Assembly: GCF_014203235.1 (NCBI RefSeq)
Contig: NZ_JACHIN010000001.1
Coordinates: 434,001-498,000, forward strand
Reading direction: 5' to 3'
DNA from: Nonomuraea endophytica
GTDB taxonomy: Bacteria > Actinomycetota > Actinomycetes > Streptosporangiales > Streptosporangiaceae
DNA: 64,000 bases
This document shows, piece by piece, positions 8,734 to 18,285 of this stretch (its first letter is position 1; each line of letters starts with the position of its first letter). The notes below the pieces were generated by a model that was not told the origin of the DNA, made no database searches, and was given only the letters and a program-made list of their open reading frames with translations. Made by a program: the position numbers and the translations under genes.

Positions 8734-9732
8734 TCACGGCGGGAACTCCGCCGAGCCTCTGGGGATGAGCGTCACGGGGATGCGGACCTCGCGGGGTTCC
8801 GGGTGCGGCGACGCCAGCAGGTCCATGACGGCGTTGCCGATGGCCTCCGGGTCCTGGGCCACGACGGTCAGCCCGGGGCGGAGCAGTTCGCCGAGTTCGA
8901 GGTCGTCGAAGGCGACCAGGGCGGGCCGGTCCTCGACGTGGTCGAGTTGCCGCAGGGCCTCGACCGTGAGGCGGTTGTTGGCGGTGATCAGCGCGGTTAC
9001 CGGGTCGGACGGGTCGAGCAGGGTCCGGAGCGCGGCGCCGACCGAGGTGGGGGCGGGGGCGCCGAGCCGTACCTCGTCCTCGTTGACCTGCAAGCCGCGG
9101 GCGGCCATGGCGGCGCGGAAGCCGGCCACCCGCTCGCGGGAGGTGAAGACGGCTGGGTCGTCGCCGAGGTAGCCGATGCGCCGGTGGCCGTGGGCGGCGA
9201 GGTGGTCGACGGCCGCGCGGATGCCGCCGGTGTTGTCCGACAGTACGGCGTCGCAGGCGATCCCCTGGGCCGGGCGGTCCACGGCGCAGACCGGCAGCCC
9301 GTCGGCCATCTCGGGCAGGAGGTAGTCCTGCCGTTTGGCGATGGGCGCGATGATGAGCGCGTTGGGCCGGCGGGCGCAGAAGCCGAGGGCGACCTCGCGT
9401 TCGCGGGCGGGTTCGTCGTGGCTGGAGCCGATCATGACGACGAGTTCGCCGGTTTCCGCGCGGGTCTCGACGGCGCGGCCGATGGCGGCGAAGAACGGGT
9501 CGGCGATGTCGCGCACGACCATGGCGATCGCCTGGGAGCGGCCTTGGCGCAGCTGACGGGCTCCTTCGTTGCGGCGGTAGCCGAGTTCGGTGATGGCCTG
9601 CTGGACCCGGTCGAGGGTGTCGGGGGCGACCGTGGACTCGCCGTTGACGACGCGCGAGACGGTCTTCAGTGCGACGCCCGCGGCCTGGGCCACGTCCTTC
9701 ATGGTCGGACGGCGGTGGAGCGGTGCTGACAA
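8734..9732 (-). CDS. LacI-family transcriptional regulator of the mannosidase operon
   Basis: The protein (332 residues from this start) has a LacI HTH ([23 protein letters not shown]) and a periplasmic-binding-like sensor domain from about residue 60 ([20 protein letters not shown] through [19 protein letters not shown]). I chose TTG 9732 because GAGG lies seven bases upstream; ATG 9702 has no ribosome site, and GTG/ATG options further upstream would overlap the operators. Two LacI-type palindromes lie between it and the divergent GH38 gene, so it probably represses that operon and itself, with a mannose-containing sugar as likely inducer. Confidence 0.9.
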   Translation of the reverse strand: MSAPLHRRPTMKDVAQAAGVALKTVSRVVNGESTVAPDTLDRVQQAITELGYRRNEGARQLRQGRSQAIAMVVRDIADPFFAAIGRAVETRAETGELVVMIGSSHDEPAREREVALGFCARRPNALIIAPIAKRQDYLLPEMADGLPVCAVDRPAQGIACDAVLSDNTGGIRAAVDHLAAHGHRRIGYLGDDPAVFTSRERVAGFRAAMAARGLQVNEDEVRLGAPAPTSVGAALRTLLDPSDPVTALITANNRLTVEALRQLDHVEDRPALVAFDDLELGELLRPGLTVVAQDPEAIGNAVMDLLASPHPEPREVRIPVTLIPRGSAEFPP

Positions 9733-9792
9733 CGGGGACCTCGGATCGGACAGCGGTTTCGGGTAAGGGTAGGGGATGTGCCTGGCCAGCCA

Positions 9793-9812
9793 GAATGACA
9801 TCGTTGTCATTC
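9793..9812. promoter_or_regulatory. LacI-family operator 1
   Basis: GAATGACATCGTTGTCATTC has perfect 8-bp arms around TCGT. It is one of two related palindromes between the divergent LacI and GH38 genes, with centres 26 bp apart. Occupancy would cover the regulator's own upstream region. Confidence 0.75.
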
Positions 9813-9820
9813 AAGATCGG

Positions 9821-9836
9821 ATGACAACGTTGCCAT
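9821..9836. promoter_or_regulatory. LacI-family operator 2
   Basis: ATGACAACGTTGCCAT is a 16-bp palindrome with one mismatched pair and the central CG typical of LacI-family sites (TGNCAACGTTGNCA). It shares the TGACAACG half-site with operator 1 and lies 59 bp before the GH38 start codon, a good position for repression. Confidence 0.8.
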
Positions 9837-9894
9837 CGGTTCGGCGAGCGCTTATCGTGACGGCGTCAGCGTCGCCCCCAGCGAGGAGATCGCC

Positions 9895-12800
9895 TTGCCC
9901 GCTCGACTGTTGTCCGTGGAATCTACCGATCTGTTCGTGGGGTCGGAGGCCGCGCCGTACCAGATCTTGAAGGTCAGAGCCGCTCAGGGCGAGCAGGAGC
10001 AGGCGCTGGAGGTGCGCGGCGAGGGGGTCGTCCAGGCGCGGCCGGCGAGTGTGTCCGGCGGCGACGGCGAGGTGGTCGTGGAGGTGCCGCTCGACGTCTC
10101 GGCGGCTCCGGGGACGGTCGTGTCCATCGTTGTCACGCTGGGCGGGGAGGTGCTGGAGGCCGAGTTCACCGCCGAGGAGCCGGGGTGGACGATGTTCCTG
10201 GTCTCGCACTTCCACTACGACCCGGTCTGGTGGAACACGCAGGCCGCCTACACCAGCCCGTGGGAGTTCCTGTCCGGGGACTCCACGACCCGGCCGCTCT
10301 GGGAGCGCAACGCGTTCGCGCTGGTGGAGGCGCACATCGAGCTGGCGCTGCGCGACCCCGACTACAAGTTCGTGCTGGCCGAGGTCGACTACCTCAAGCC
10401 GTTCTTCGACACCCACCCCGAGCGCAGGAAGGACCTGCGCGAGCTCATGGCCGCCGGGCGGGTCGAGCTGCTCGGCGGCACCTACAACGAGCCCAACACC
10501 AACCTGACCGGCGCCGAGACCACGATCCGCAACATCGTCTACGGCGTCGGCTACCAGCGCGACATCCTCGGCGGCGACCCGCGCACCGCCTGGCAGCTCG
10601 ACGCGTTCGGGCACGACCCGCAGTTCCCCGGCTACCTGGCCGCCGCCGGGCTGACCGGCAGCGCCTGGGCCCGCGGCCCGTTCCACCAGTGGGGCCCGAT
10701 CAGCAAGAACTTCAAGGAGGCCAAGAACGACGCCACCTTGATGCAGTTCCCCAGCGAGTTCGAGTGGATCTCGCCGTCGGGGCTGGGCGTGCTGACGCAC
10801 TACATGCCGGCGCACTACTCCGCCGGCTGGTGGATGGACTCCTCGCCGTCGCTGGAGGAGGCCACGCAGGCCGTCTTCGAGCTCTACCGCGCGCTGAAGC
10901 CCGTCGCGGCCTCGAAGAACATCCTGCTGCCCGTCGGCACCGACTACACGCCGCCGAACAAATGGGTCACCGACATCCACCGCACCTGGGCCGGGCACTA
11001 CGTGTGGCCGAAGTTCGTCTGCGGCACGCCGCGCGACTTCCTGGACGCCGTGCGCGCCGAGGTCACCTCCTTCAGCCCGCAGACCCGGGACATGAACCCC
11101 ATCTACACCGGCAAGGACGTCTCCTACATCGACACCAAGCAGGCCCAGCGCGCCGCCGAGGTGGCCGCGCTGGACGCCGAGCGGCTGTCGGTGTTCGCCA
11201 GCCTGCTCGGCCACGGCGGCTACCCGCACACCGCGCTGGACAAGGTCTGGCGGCAGCTCGCCTATGGCGCCCACCACGACGCGATCACCGGCTCGGAGTC
11301 CGACCAGGTCTACATCGACCTGCTCACCGGCTGGCGCGAGGCGTACGACCTGGCCGCCGAGGCCCGTGACCAGGCGCTCGACGCGCTGACCGGGCAGATC
11401 TCCGCCGACGGCCGGGGTGTCGTGGTGACGAACACGCTGTCGTTCGCGCGCGCCGGCCTGGTGTCGGTACGGCTCGCGCCCGGCCTCACCGTCGAGGGCG
11501 TGCCCTCGGTCACCGAGGACGGCACCACGACCTTCCTGGCCGAGGACGTGCCGTCGCTGGGCTGGCGCACTTATCCGGTTATTTCAGGAAACAGCGGGGC
11601 GTGGGTGGGCGACAGCCGTACCACGATCGAGAACGAGCGCTGGCGGATCCAGGCCGACCCCGCCCAGGGCGGCACGCTCACCTCCGTGCGCGACAAGGCG
11701 GCCGGCCGGGAGATCCTCACCGGACTCGGCAACGAGCTGCGCCTCTACGAGGAGTACCCGGCCCACCCCGACATGGGCGAGGGCCCCTGGCACCTCATGC
11801 CCAACGGGCAGTCCACCGGATCCGGCACGACCGCCGCGACCGTACGCGCCGAGACCAGCCCGCTGGGTCAGCGGCTGATCGTCACCGGCCGGATCGGCGA
11901 GCTCGGCTACGAGCAGACGATCACCCTGCTGACCGGCTCGGACCGGATCGACTTCGGCACCCGCGTGCTCGACTACACCGGCGCCGACCGGCTCCTGCGG
12001 GTGAGCTTCCCCGCGGGCGTGCCCGGCGCGCTGCCGGTCTCCGACGTCGCCGGCGCCGTCGTCGGCCGCGGCTTCGCGCTGCCCGACGTGGACACCGCCG
12101 TGCACCCCTGGACGCTCGACAACCCGGCCAACACCTGGTTCGGCCTGTCCGCGACCGCCCGGGTCGACCTCGGCGACGCGGGCTCGCGGGCGCTCGGCGT
12201 CGCCGAGGTGGTCGTCCCGTCCCTGGAGGACGCGCCGAAGGCGCGCGAGCTGGTCGTGGCGCTCGCCCGCGCGGGCGTGACCGCCACCACCTCCACCGCA
12301 TCGGGCAGCAGGTACGGCTGGCTCGACGTCGACTCGAACCTGCCCGACTTCCGCGTCATCATCGGCGGCCCGCAGGACAACCCCCTCGCTGACGAGCTGC
12401 TCTCCCGCAGCGACCCCGCCTACCTGGACGCGCTGAAGTCCGGCGCCCCGCTGGTCTGGGTGCCGGCCGAGAAGCCGCTGGCCGAGGTGTGGCAGCCCAG
12501 CGCGGACCTGCGCGACGTACGCTCCCTGCCCGCCCTGGTCGTGGCCGGGCCGGTGAGCGAGCTGGTGGCCGACCTGGCCGACGCGCGGATCTCGGCCGTC
12601 TGCCCGGCGGGCGCCGAGGAGCTGGAGGACCGGACGGTGGCCCTGCTCACCTACGGGCTGCCCGGGTTCGCGGTGGATCCTTCGGGGGCGCTGCATCTGT
12701 CACTGATGCGCTCGTGCACCGGGTGGCCTTCGGGGATCTGGCTGGATCCGCCCCGCCGTACCACGCCCGACGGGTCGGGGTTCCAGCTGCAGCACTGGAC

Positions 12801-14004
12801 GCACGAGTTCCACTACTCGCTGGTGGCCGGGCAGGGCGACTGGCGGGCGCTGAACCTGCCGGCGGCCGGGCAGGAGTTCGTCACGCCGATGCTGCCCCGG
12901 GTGGTCGACGCCCAGCCGGGCACGCTGCCGCCCACCCACGCGCTGCTGAGCGTCTCGCCCGCCCGCGACGTGCTGTTCGGCACCGTCAAGGCCACCGGGA
13001 ACCCGCATGCCCACGGCGCCCTCGACCGGCCGGACGGCGTCACGATCCGGCTGGTGGAGTCGACCGGGCTGGGCTCCACGGCCGCCCTGGACTCACCCGT
13101 GCTTCCCCTGGACGGGCTCGTCCGCTCCGACCTGCTGGAATCCTCCCGCACGCCGGGCGCCTCGCTGGAGCTGGCGGGCTCGGAGGTGGCGACGTTCATC
13201 GCGCCCGTCCCGCTGGGCGAGGCGGAGTCCGGCGCGGTCGCGGAGATCGTCCAGCCCGTCTACAGCCGCTACTGGCTGCACAACAAGGGCCCGGCGCCGC
13301 TCGGCTACCTGCCGCTGTCGGTCGCCGTCACCCCCGGCCTGGTCACGCCCACCGGCCCGTTCGAGGTCGAGGTGGTCGTCGCCGGCCGCCACGCGCACGA
13401 GGGCGTCGTGGACGTCCAGGTCCCCGACGGCTGGGCCGTGACGCCCGAGCGCCGCCCCTTCCGCTTGGAGCCCGACGGCCACGTGCGCTTCACCGCCACC
13501 GTCACCCCCGCCCCCGGCCAGGGCCTCCACTACGTCTCCGCCCGCACCCACGCCCACGGCCAGCTCATCGAGGACGTCGCCACCGTGGCACTCGGCGAGG
13601 CCCCCGAACTCCCGGTGGCCGGCACGCCCCCCGAGGACGACTGGGCCGCCGCCCAGGGCACCAAGGCCACCGAGGGCCGCGCCACCGGCCTGACGATCAC
13701 GATGGCCGCGGAGTCGCTCTCCCTCCGTCCCGGCGCGCGCGACACGGTCACGGTACGGCTGGCCAACACCACCGCCGGCGAGATCCGCGGCGAGGCCCAG
13801 CTGGCCGCGCCCTGGGGAACGTGGGAGATGCTTCCCCAGGTCATCCAGGGCTTCACCGTGCCCGCCGGGCAGAGCGTCGAGGTGGACTTCCCCGTGGAGG
13901 TGCCACAGGACGCGGCGTCCGGTCATGCTTGGGCTCTCGCGAAGGTGATGTGGTTCGGCCGGTGCCAGTACGCGCCGGTCGTCCGGCTGGAGGTATCCCG
14001 ATGA
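9895..14004 (+). CDS. Alpha-mannosidase, GH38
   Basis: The 1369-residue enzyme carries the GH38 zinc site SHFHYDPVWWNTQ (His105, Asp109) and nucleophile Asp236 in TAWQLDAFGHDPQF. A helical middle domain with YGAHHDAITGS and long C-terminal beta-sandwich domains follow. It would hydrolyse alpha-mannosides from glycans or glycoconjugates. No signal peptide is visible, so it is probably cytoplasmic. The TTG start has GAGGAG six bases upstream. It is longer than many bacterial GH38 enzymes because of extra C-terminal beta modules. It is translationally coupled (ATGA) to the His-rich protein gene and controlled by the LacI sites upstream. Confidence 0.92.
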   Translation: MPARLLSVESTDLFVGSEAAPYQILKVRAAQGEQEQALEVRGEGVVQARPASVSGGDGEVVVEVPLDVSAAPGTVVSIVVTLGGEVLEAEFTAEEPGWTMFLVSHFHYDPVWWNTQAAYTSPWEFLSGDSTTRPLWERNAFALVEAHIELALRDPDYKFVLAEVDYLKPFFDTHPERRKDLRELMAAGRVELLGGTYNEPNTNLTGAETTIRNIVYGVGYQRDILGGDPRTAWQLDAFGHDPQFPGYLAAAGLTGSAWARGPFHQWGPISKNFKEAKNDATLMQFPSEFEWISPSGLGVLTHYMPAHYSAGWWMDSSPSLEEATQAVFELYRALKPVAASKNILLPVGTDYTPPNKWVTDIHRTWAGHYVWPKFVCGTPRDFLDAVRAEVTSFSPQTRDMNPIYTGKDVSYIDTKQAQRAAEVAALDAERLSVFASLLGHGGYPHTALDKVWRQLAYGAHHDAITGSESDQVYIDLLTGWREAYDLAAEARDQALDALTGQISADGRGVVVTNTLSFARAGLVSVRLAPGLTVEGVPSVTEDGTTTFLAEDVPSLGWRTYPVISGNSGAWVGDSRTTIENERWRIQADPAQGGTLTSVRDKAAGREILTGLGNELRLYEEYPAHPDMGEGPWHLMPNGQSTGSGTTAATVRAETSPLGQRLIVTGRIGELGYEQTITLLTGSDRIDFGTRVLDYTGADRLLRVSFPAGVPGALPVSDVAGAVVGRGFALPDVDTAVHPWTLDNPANTWFGLSATARVDLGDAGSRALGVAEVVVPSLEDAPKARELVVALARAGVTATTSTASGSRYGWLDVDSNLPDFRVIIGGPQDNPLADELLSRSDPAYLDALKSGAPLVWVPAEKPLAEVWQPSADLRDVRSLPALVVAGPVSELVADLADARISAVCPAGAEELEDRTVALLTYGLPGFAVDPSGALHLSLMRSCTGWPSGIWLDPPRRTTPDGSGFQLQHWTHEFHYSLVAGQGDWRALNLPAAGQEFVTPMLPRVVDAQPGTLPPTHALLSVSPARDVLFGTVKATGNPHAHGALDRPDGVTIRLVESTGLGSTAALDSPVLPLDGLVRSDLLESSRTPGASLELAGSEVATFIAPVPLGEAESGAVAEIVQPVYSRYWLHNKGPAPLGYLPLSVAVTPGLVTPTGPFEVEVVVAGRHAHEGVVDVQVPDGWAVTPERRPFRLEPDGHVRFTATVTPAPGQGLHYVSARTHAHGQLIEDVATVALGEAPELPVAGTPPEDDWAAAQGTKATEGRATGLTITMAAESLSLRPGARDTVTVRLANTTAGEIRGEAQLAAPWGTWEMLPQVIQGFTVPAGQSVEVDFPVEVPQDAASGHAWALAKVMWFGRCQYAPVVRLEVSR

Positions 14005-14834
14005 GCCACGGACATGGGCACGGGCATGGGCATGGGCATGGGCACGGCGTCGAGCCGGCGCCTGTCCGTACCCGCCCGCCCGCGACCGGCGCGCCGACCG
14101 CGCCCGGCGTGGGCCCGGTGATCGGCTGGGTCAACGGCCGGCCGATCCCCCGCGAACCCCTCGACCGGCGCGTCGCCGAACTGCGCGACGGGCCGCTCAG
14201 CGCCGCGCTGCCGGTGCCGGGCAGCTCGGAGGACCGGCAGCTCGCCCGCTGGCTGACCCAGGTGATCCTGACCGAGGTCTTGTGCGAGGACGAGGCGCTG
14301 CGGCTGGGGCTGCCCCCGGTCGAGGGTCCGGCCCTGGACCGGCTGGCCGCGGTCGAGCTGGGCTCCATCAACGCCTCCGCCTACAACGGCAGCCCGTGGG
14401 TGAAGGCGCTGTTCGAGCACGTGCGGGCGGAGGTTCCGGCGGCCTGGCGGGTTCGGCCGGCCAGGCCCGCCGGGGAGGTCGCCGAGGTGCGCCACCGCCT
14501 CTACGCCGAACCGCCCGCCGCCTGGTCCGCGGAGGAGCTGGAATCCCTGGGAGAGATCGCGCTCGCCAGCCTGCCGGCCGCCGTGGCCGAGGCCCTGGCC
14601 GGGCAGCCCTATGGGACCCTGGCCCGGGTCAAGGACGCCCTGGGCTGGCATGTGGCCGTCGCCCTTCCCGCCTCCGGTCAGGCGGGCGTACCTGATGAGG
14701 GACTGGAGGAGGCCGCACGGCGGCGCGCGTTCGCGCGGTGGCTGGACGGGCTGCGGGCCGAGCGGGTGGAGCTCGTGCCGGGGCTTGAACACCCGGGCGA
14801 CCCGCGCCAGCCCGACAACCACCACAAGCACTGA
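14001..14834 (+). CDS. His/Gly-repeat protein, possible degenerate parvulin-like chaperone
   Basis: The 277-residue protein starts MSHGHGHGHGHGHGHGVEP, seven His-Gly repeats (coding bases about 14007-14048), and ends NHHKH. The body reads VIGWVNGRPIPREPLDRRVAELRDG and closes with EEAARRRAFARWLDGLRAERVELVPG. These resemble the N-terminal segment and the end of SurA/PpiC-type parvulin proteins, but I see no convincing catalytic parvulin motif. The His stretches probably bind metal, perhaps zinc for the GH38 enzyme; this is inference. It lies between and is coupled to the GH38 and ROK genes. Confidence 0.7.
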   Translation: MSHGHGHGHGHGHGHGVEPAPVRTRPPATGAPTAPGVGPVIGWVNGRPIPREPLDRRVAELRDGPLSAALPVPGSSEDRQLARWLTQVILTEVLCEDEALRLGLPPVEGPALDRLAAVELGSINASAYNGSPWVKALFEHVRAEVPAAWRVRPARPAGEVAEVRHRLYAEPPAAWSAEELESLGEIALASLPAAVAEALAGQPYGTLARVKDALGWHVAVALPASGQAGVPDEGLEEAARRRAFARWLDGLRAERVELVPGLEHPGDPRQPDNHHKH

Positions 14835-15751
14835 TGGGCGGCGTCCTCGCGATCGACATCGGCGGCACCAAGCTGGCCGCCGCGATGGTCGACGACCGGG
14901 GGGCTGTGCTGCGCGACGGCACCGTCCCCACCCCGCGCGACGACGTGATGGGCGCGCTCGCCCGCCTTGTCCGCGAGGTCACCGAAGGCGGACCGCGGCC
15001 GCTGGCGGTCGGCATCGGCAGCGCCGGGCCGCTCGACGCGGTCGCCGGCACGGTCAGCCCGGTGAACATGCCGAGCTGGCGCGGCTTCCCGCTGCGCGAC
15101 CGAGTGCGCGAGCTCACCGGGCTGCCCACGGTGCTGGCCGGGGACGCGCAGTGCTTCGCGGTCGGCGAGCACTGGCTGGGCGCGGGCCGGGGCAGCGCGT
15201 CGCTGCTCGGCATGGTGGTGTCCACCGGCATCGGTGGCGGACTGGTGATCGACGGCGTCCCGCTGCTCGGCCCCACCGGAAACGCCGGACATGTCGGTCA
15301 CATGACCGTGGACCCGTACGGCGAGGAATGCGAGTGCGGCGGCCGGGGCTGCGTCGAACGCTACGCCAGCGGACCCAACCTCGCCCGCTGGGCCCGCGAA
15401 CACGGCTGGACCGGCGCCGACGCCAAAGAACTCGCCGCCGACGCCGAGAACGGCGACGCGACGGCCGTCGCCGCCTTCGAGCGCGGCGCCCGCGCGCTCG
15501 CCGCGATGATCGTCTCCATGGCCGCCGCGGTCGAGGTGAGCACCGTCGTCATCGGCGGCGGCGTGGCCGGGGCGGGAAAGGTTCTGTTCGACCCGCTGGA
15601 CCGCGCCATCGGGGAGGTGGCCGGACTGGCGTTCGTGAAGGCGGTCGAGGTCCGCCCCACCACGCTCGGCGTCCGGGCGGCCCTCGCCGGTGCCGCCCGG
15701 CTCGCCTGGACTACTCTCGCTCCGCCGCCTGAGCCTCGCGCCGCTCGATGA
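14834..15751 (+). CDS. ROK-family sugar kinase
   Basis: The 305-residue protein has the ROK phosphate loop AIDIGGTKLAAA, catalytic Asp104 in VLAGDAQCFAVGEH, the STGIGGGLVIDG motif and the zinc-binding segment GHMTVDPYGEECECGGRGC. The absence of an HTH marks it as a kinase and not a repressor. As third gene of the GH38 operon it probably phosphorylates mannose or glucose released by the mannosidase. Its ATG shares one base with the stop of the His-rich gene. The 3' end overlaps a 58-codon gene on the opposite strand by 41 bp. Confidence 0.9.
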   Translation: MGGVLAIDIGGTKLAAAMVDDRGAVLRDGTVPTPRDDVMGALARLVREVTEGGPRPLAVGIGSAGPLDAVAGTVSPVNMPSWRGFPLRDRVRELTGLPTVLAGDAQCFAVGEHWLGAGRGSASLLGMVVSTGIGGGLVIDGVPLLGPTGNAGHVGHMTVDPYGEECECGGRGCVERYASGPNLARWAREHGWTGADAKELAADAENGDATAVAAFERGARALAAMIVSMAAAVEVSTVVIGGGVAGAGKVLFDPLDRAIGEVAGLAFVKAVEVRPTTLGVRAALAGAARLAWTTLAPPPEPRAAR

Positions 15752-15887
15752 TGCGGCGCGTGAACGGGATGCGCTCCACGGCCTTCACGCCCAGGTACGC
15801 GCCGAGGAAGGCGAGCGCCACCAGGACGAACGGGCTGGTCGCGAAGTCCATCGTCGCCACGTAGGCGCGCAGGATCACATCGAGCAT
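15711..15887 (-). CDS. Small single-span membrane protein (58 aa)
   Basis: A 58-codon gene is preceded by GGAG seven bases before ATG 15887. It encodes MLDVILRAYVATMDFATSP, one hydrophobic helix (FVLVALAFLGAYLGVKAV) and a basic/charged tail (RIPFTRRIIERREAQAAERE). The layout suggests a small inner-membrane protein with a cytoplasmic charged tail. I recognise no family. It overlaps the ROK kinase 3' end by 41 bp in the opposite direction. A separate terminator-like hairpin stands between it and purH. Confidence 0.6.
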   Translation of the reverse strand: MLDVILRAYVATMDFATSPFVLVALAFLGAYLGVKAVERIPFTRRIIERREAQAAERE

Positions 15888-15960
15888 CGAGGCACTCCGG
15901 GGGAAGGAACCGGCACGAAGCCATCAGGGTAACCGGAGTTTTGCCGCCCTTTAACCACAA

Positions 15961-15990
15961 AATCCACACCCGGAAGCCCAGGTGTGGATT
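15961..15990 (-). terminator. Terminator after purH
   Basis: AATCCACACC and GGTGTGGATT form a perfect 10-bp stem with a 10-base loop, 8 bp after the purH stop. Read on the minus strand the stem is followed by a short T-rich run (TTTTGTGG). This is one of the clearest intrinsic-terminator-like structures in the window. Confidence 0.75.
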
Positions 15991-15998
15991 CAGCGTGA

Positions 15999-17600
15999 TC
16001 AGTGGAAGAAGTGCCTGGTCCCGGTGAAGTAGAGGGTGATGCCGGCCTTCTCGGCGGCGGCGATGACCTCCTCGTCGCGGACCGACCCGCCCGGCTCCAC
16101 GACCGCCTTCACCCCGGCCTCGATCAGCACCTGCAGCCCGTCGGCGAACGGGAAGAACGCGTCGGATGCCGCCACCGAACCGGCGGCCCGCTCGCCCGCC
16201 CGCGTCACCGCGAGACGGCAGGAGTCGACCCGGTTGACCTGGCCCATGCCCACGCCGACCGTGGCGCGGTCACTGGCCAGCAGGATCGCGTTCGACTTGA
16301 CCGAACGGCTCGCCCGCCACGCGAACTCCAGGTCGGCCAGCACCTCCGGCGAAGCCGCAGCACCCGCCTTGAGCTCCCACCGCACCGCCGCGTCGCCGGG
16401 CGCGTCGACCCGGTCGACCTGCTGCACCAGCAGCCCGCCGTCGATGCGCCGGAACTCCGTCGGGTTCGCCGGGCCCCGCGGGCAGACCAGCAGCCGCAGG
16501 TTCTTCTTCTTCGTCAGTACGGCCAGCGCGTCATCGGCGAACGCCGGAGCCACCACGACCTCGGTGAACACCTCGGCGATCTGCCCGGCCAGCTCAGCCG
16601 TGACCTCGCCGTTGACCGCGATCACGCCGCCATAGGCGGAGACCGGGTCGCAGGCGTGCGCCTTGCGGTGCGCCTCGGCCACGTCGGCGCCGGTGGCGAT
16701 GCCGCACGGGTTCTGGTGCTTGATGATCGCCACGCAGGGCTCGGTGAAGTCCCAGGCGGCGCGCCAGGCGGCGTCGGCGTCCAGGTAGTTGTTGTAGGAC
16801 ATCTCCTTGCCGTGGAGCTGCTCGGCGTCGGCCAGGCCGCCCTCGCCCTCGGTGTAGAGCTTGGCCTGCTGGTGCGGGTTCTCGCCGTAGCGCAGCACCG
16901 CCTTGCGCTCCCACGTCGCGCCCAGGAACCCGCCGTCACCGGCGTAGACCTCGGCGAACCAGGTCGCCACCGCCACGTCGTACGCGGCGGTGTGCGCGTA
17001 CGCGGCGCCGGCCAGGCTCCTGCGCTGCTCCAGCGTGAACCCGCCTTCCTCCAAGGCCGCGTGGATCCCCGAGTACCCGGTCGGGTCGACGACGACCGCG
17101 CAGGTGGCGTGGTTCTTCGCGGCGCCGCGGATCATCGCGGGGCCGCCGATGTCGATCTGCTCCACGCACTCCTCCGGAGAGGCGCCCGAGGCCACCGTCT
17201 GCCGGAACGGATACAGGTTGACCACGACCAACTGGAACGGGTCGATCTCCAGCTCATCGAGCTGGGCCACGTGGTGCGGCTTGGTGAGGTCGGCCAGCAG
17301 GCCCGCGTGGACGCGCGGGTGCAGGGTCTTGACCCGGCCGTCGAGGCACTCGGGGAAGCCGGTCAGCTGCTCCACCTTGGTGACCGGGATGCCGGCCGCG
17401 GCTATGGCGGCAGCAGTACCCCCGGTGGAGACGATCTCGACGCCGGCGGCGTCGAGAGCCCGCGCGAGCTCCTCAAGCCCCGACTTGTCGTATACCGCGA
17501 TCAGCGCCCGCCTGATTGCGATGCGTCGCCCAAGGCCTCCTTCGTCGGCCTTGAACGACCGTGTGCTGTGTTGATCTGTTCCCTCGCTGCGCTCAGTCAC
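15999..17600 (-). CDS. purH: Bifunctional AICAR transformylase / IMP cyclohydrolase
   Basis: The 533-residue enzyme catalyses the last two steps of IMP synthesis. The N-terminal MGS-type cyclohydrolase domain has [48 protein letters not shown] and VVVNLYPF. The transformylase domain has [39 protein letters not shown] and a C-terminal [10 protein letters not shown]. The GTG start at 17600 has GGAGG upstream and overlaps the purN stop by 8 bp; TTG 17612 is an alternative. A strong hairpin terminator follows. Confidence 0.97.
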   Translation of the reverse strand: MTERSEGTDQHSTRSFKADEGGLGRRIAIRRALIAVYDKSGLEELARALDAAGVEIVSTGGTAAAIAAAGIPVTKVEQLTGFPECLDGRVKTLHPRVHAGLLADLTKPHHVAQLDELEIDPFQLVVVNLYPFRQTVASGASPEECVEQIDIGGPAMIRGAAKNHATCAVVVDPTGYSGIHAALEEGGFTLEQRRSLAGAAYAHTAAYDVAVATWFAEVYAGDGGFLGATWERKAVLRYGENPHQQAKLYTEGEGGLADAEQLHGKEMSYNNYLDADAAWRAAWDFTEPCVAIIKHQNPCGIATGADVAEAHRKAHACDPVSAYGGVIAVNGEVTAELAGQIAEVFTEVVVAPAFADDALAVLTKKKNLRLLVCPRGPANPTEFRRIDGGLLVQQVDRVDAPGDAAVRWELKAGAAASPEVLADLEFAWRASRSVKSNAILLASDRATVGVGMGQVNRVDSCRLAVTRAGERAAGSVAASDAFFPFADGLQVLIEAGVKAVVEPGGSVRDEEVIAAAEKAGITLYFTGTRHFFH

Positions 17601-18210
17601 GCGCCCCTCCAATGATCACTGTCCGCCCGTGGACGGTCCAGCCTTCTCGGGCCATGCGGCCCACGATGTCGACGAGCAGCTCACGCTCGACGGTCTTGAT
17701 GCGCTCGTGCAACGTCGCCTCGTCATCGCTGTCGAGGACCTTCACGGTCTCCTGCGCGACGATCGGGCCGGTGTCGACGCCCGCGTCGGCCAGCATCACC
17801 GTGCAGCCGGTGACCCTGACGCCGTGGGCGAGCGCGTCACGCACCCCGTGCGCGCCGGGGAACGACGGCAGCAGCGCGGGGTGGGTGTTGAGCACGGGGT
17901 ACGCCTCCAGCGTGGGGGCGCCGAGGATCTTCATGAAGCCGGCCGAGACCACCAGGTCCGGTTTGTACTCCGCGATGCGCGCCGCGAGCGCCTCATCCCA
18001 TACGGCCCGCGTGGGATGATCGCGCAGCTTCTCCACGAACGTCGGGACCTGTGCGCGTTCCGCCCTGGCGAGACCCTCGATGCCGTCCCGGTCCGCACCC
18101 ACCGCCACCACACACGCTCCGTACGCCGGGTCGGCGGAAGCGTCCAGCAAGGCCTGTAGGTTGGTTCCAGAGCCGGAAACGAGGACGACGAGCCGCCCAG
18201 CCTTAGACAC
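17593..18210 (-). CDS. purN: Phosphoribosylglycinamide formyltransferase
   Basis: The 205-residue enzyme transfers the formyl group of 10-formyl-THF to GAR in purine synthesis. Visible motifs are [14 protein letters not shown] (phosphate site), [23 protein letters not shown] (catalytic His and neighbouring residues) and [13 protein letters not shown] chose GTG 18210 since GGAG lies five bases upstream; GTG 18216 would overlap that site. It is coupled to purH by an 8-bp overlap. Confidence 0.96.
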   Translation of the reverse strand: MSKAGRLVVLVSGSGTNLQALLDASADPAYGACVVAVGADRDGIEGLARAERAQVPTFVEKLRDHPTRAVWDEALAARIAEYKPDLVVSAGFMKILGAPTLEAYPVLNTHPALLPSFPGAHGVRDALAHGVRVTGCTVMLADAGVDTGPIVAQETVKVLDSDDEATLHERIKTVERELLVDIVGRMAREGWTVHGRTVIIGGARD

Positions 18211-18285
18211 GCGCACTCCAAATTGGAAGCCGGGATGGGCTGACAGCGTATCTGCTCACTCGCCCGGCGACGCAGAGGAGGTCAG

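Noticed and set aside
14007..14048. His-Gly stretch as an artificial purification tag
   Set aside because: It is a natural HG repeat inside an operon with overlapping genes; no vector sequence is present.
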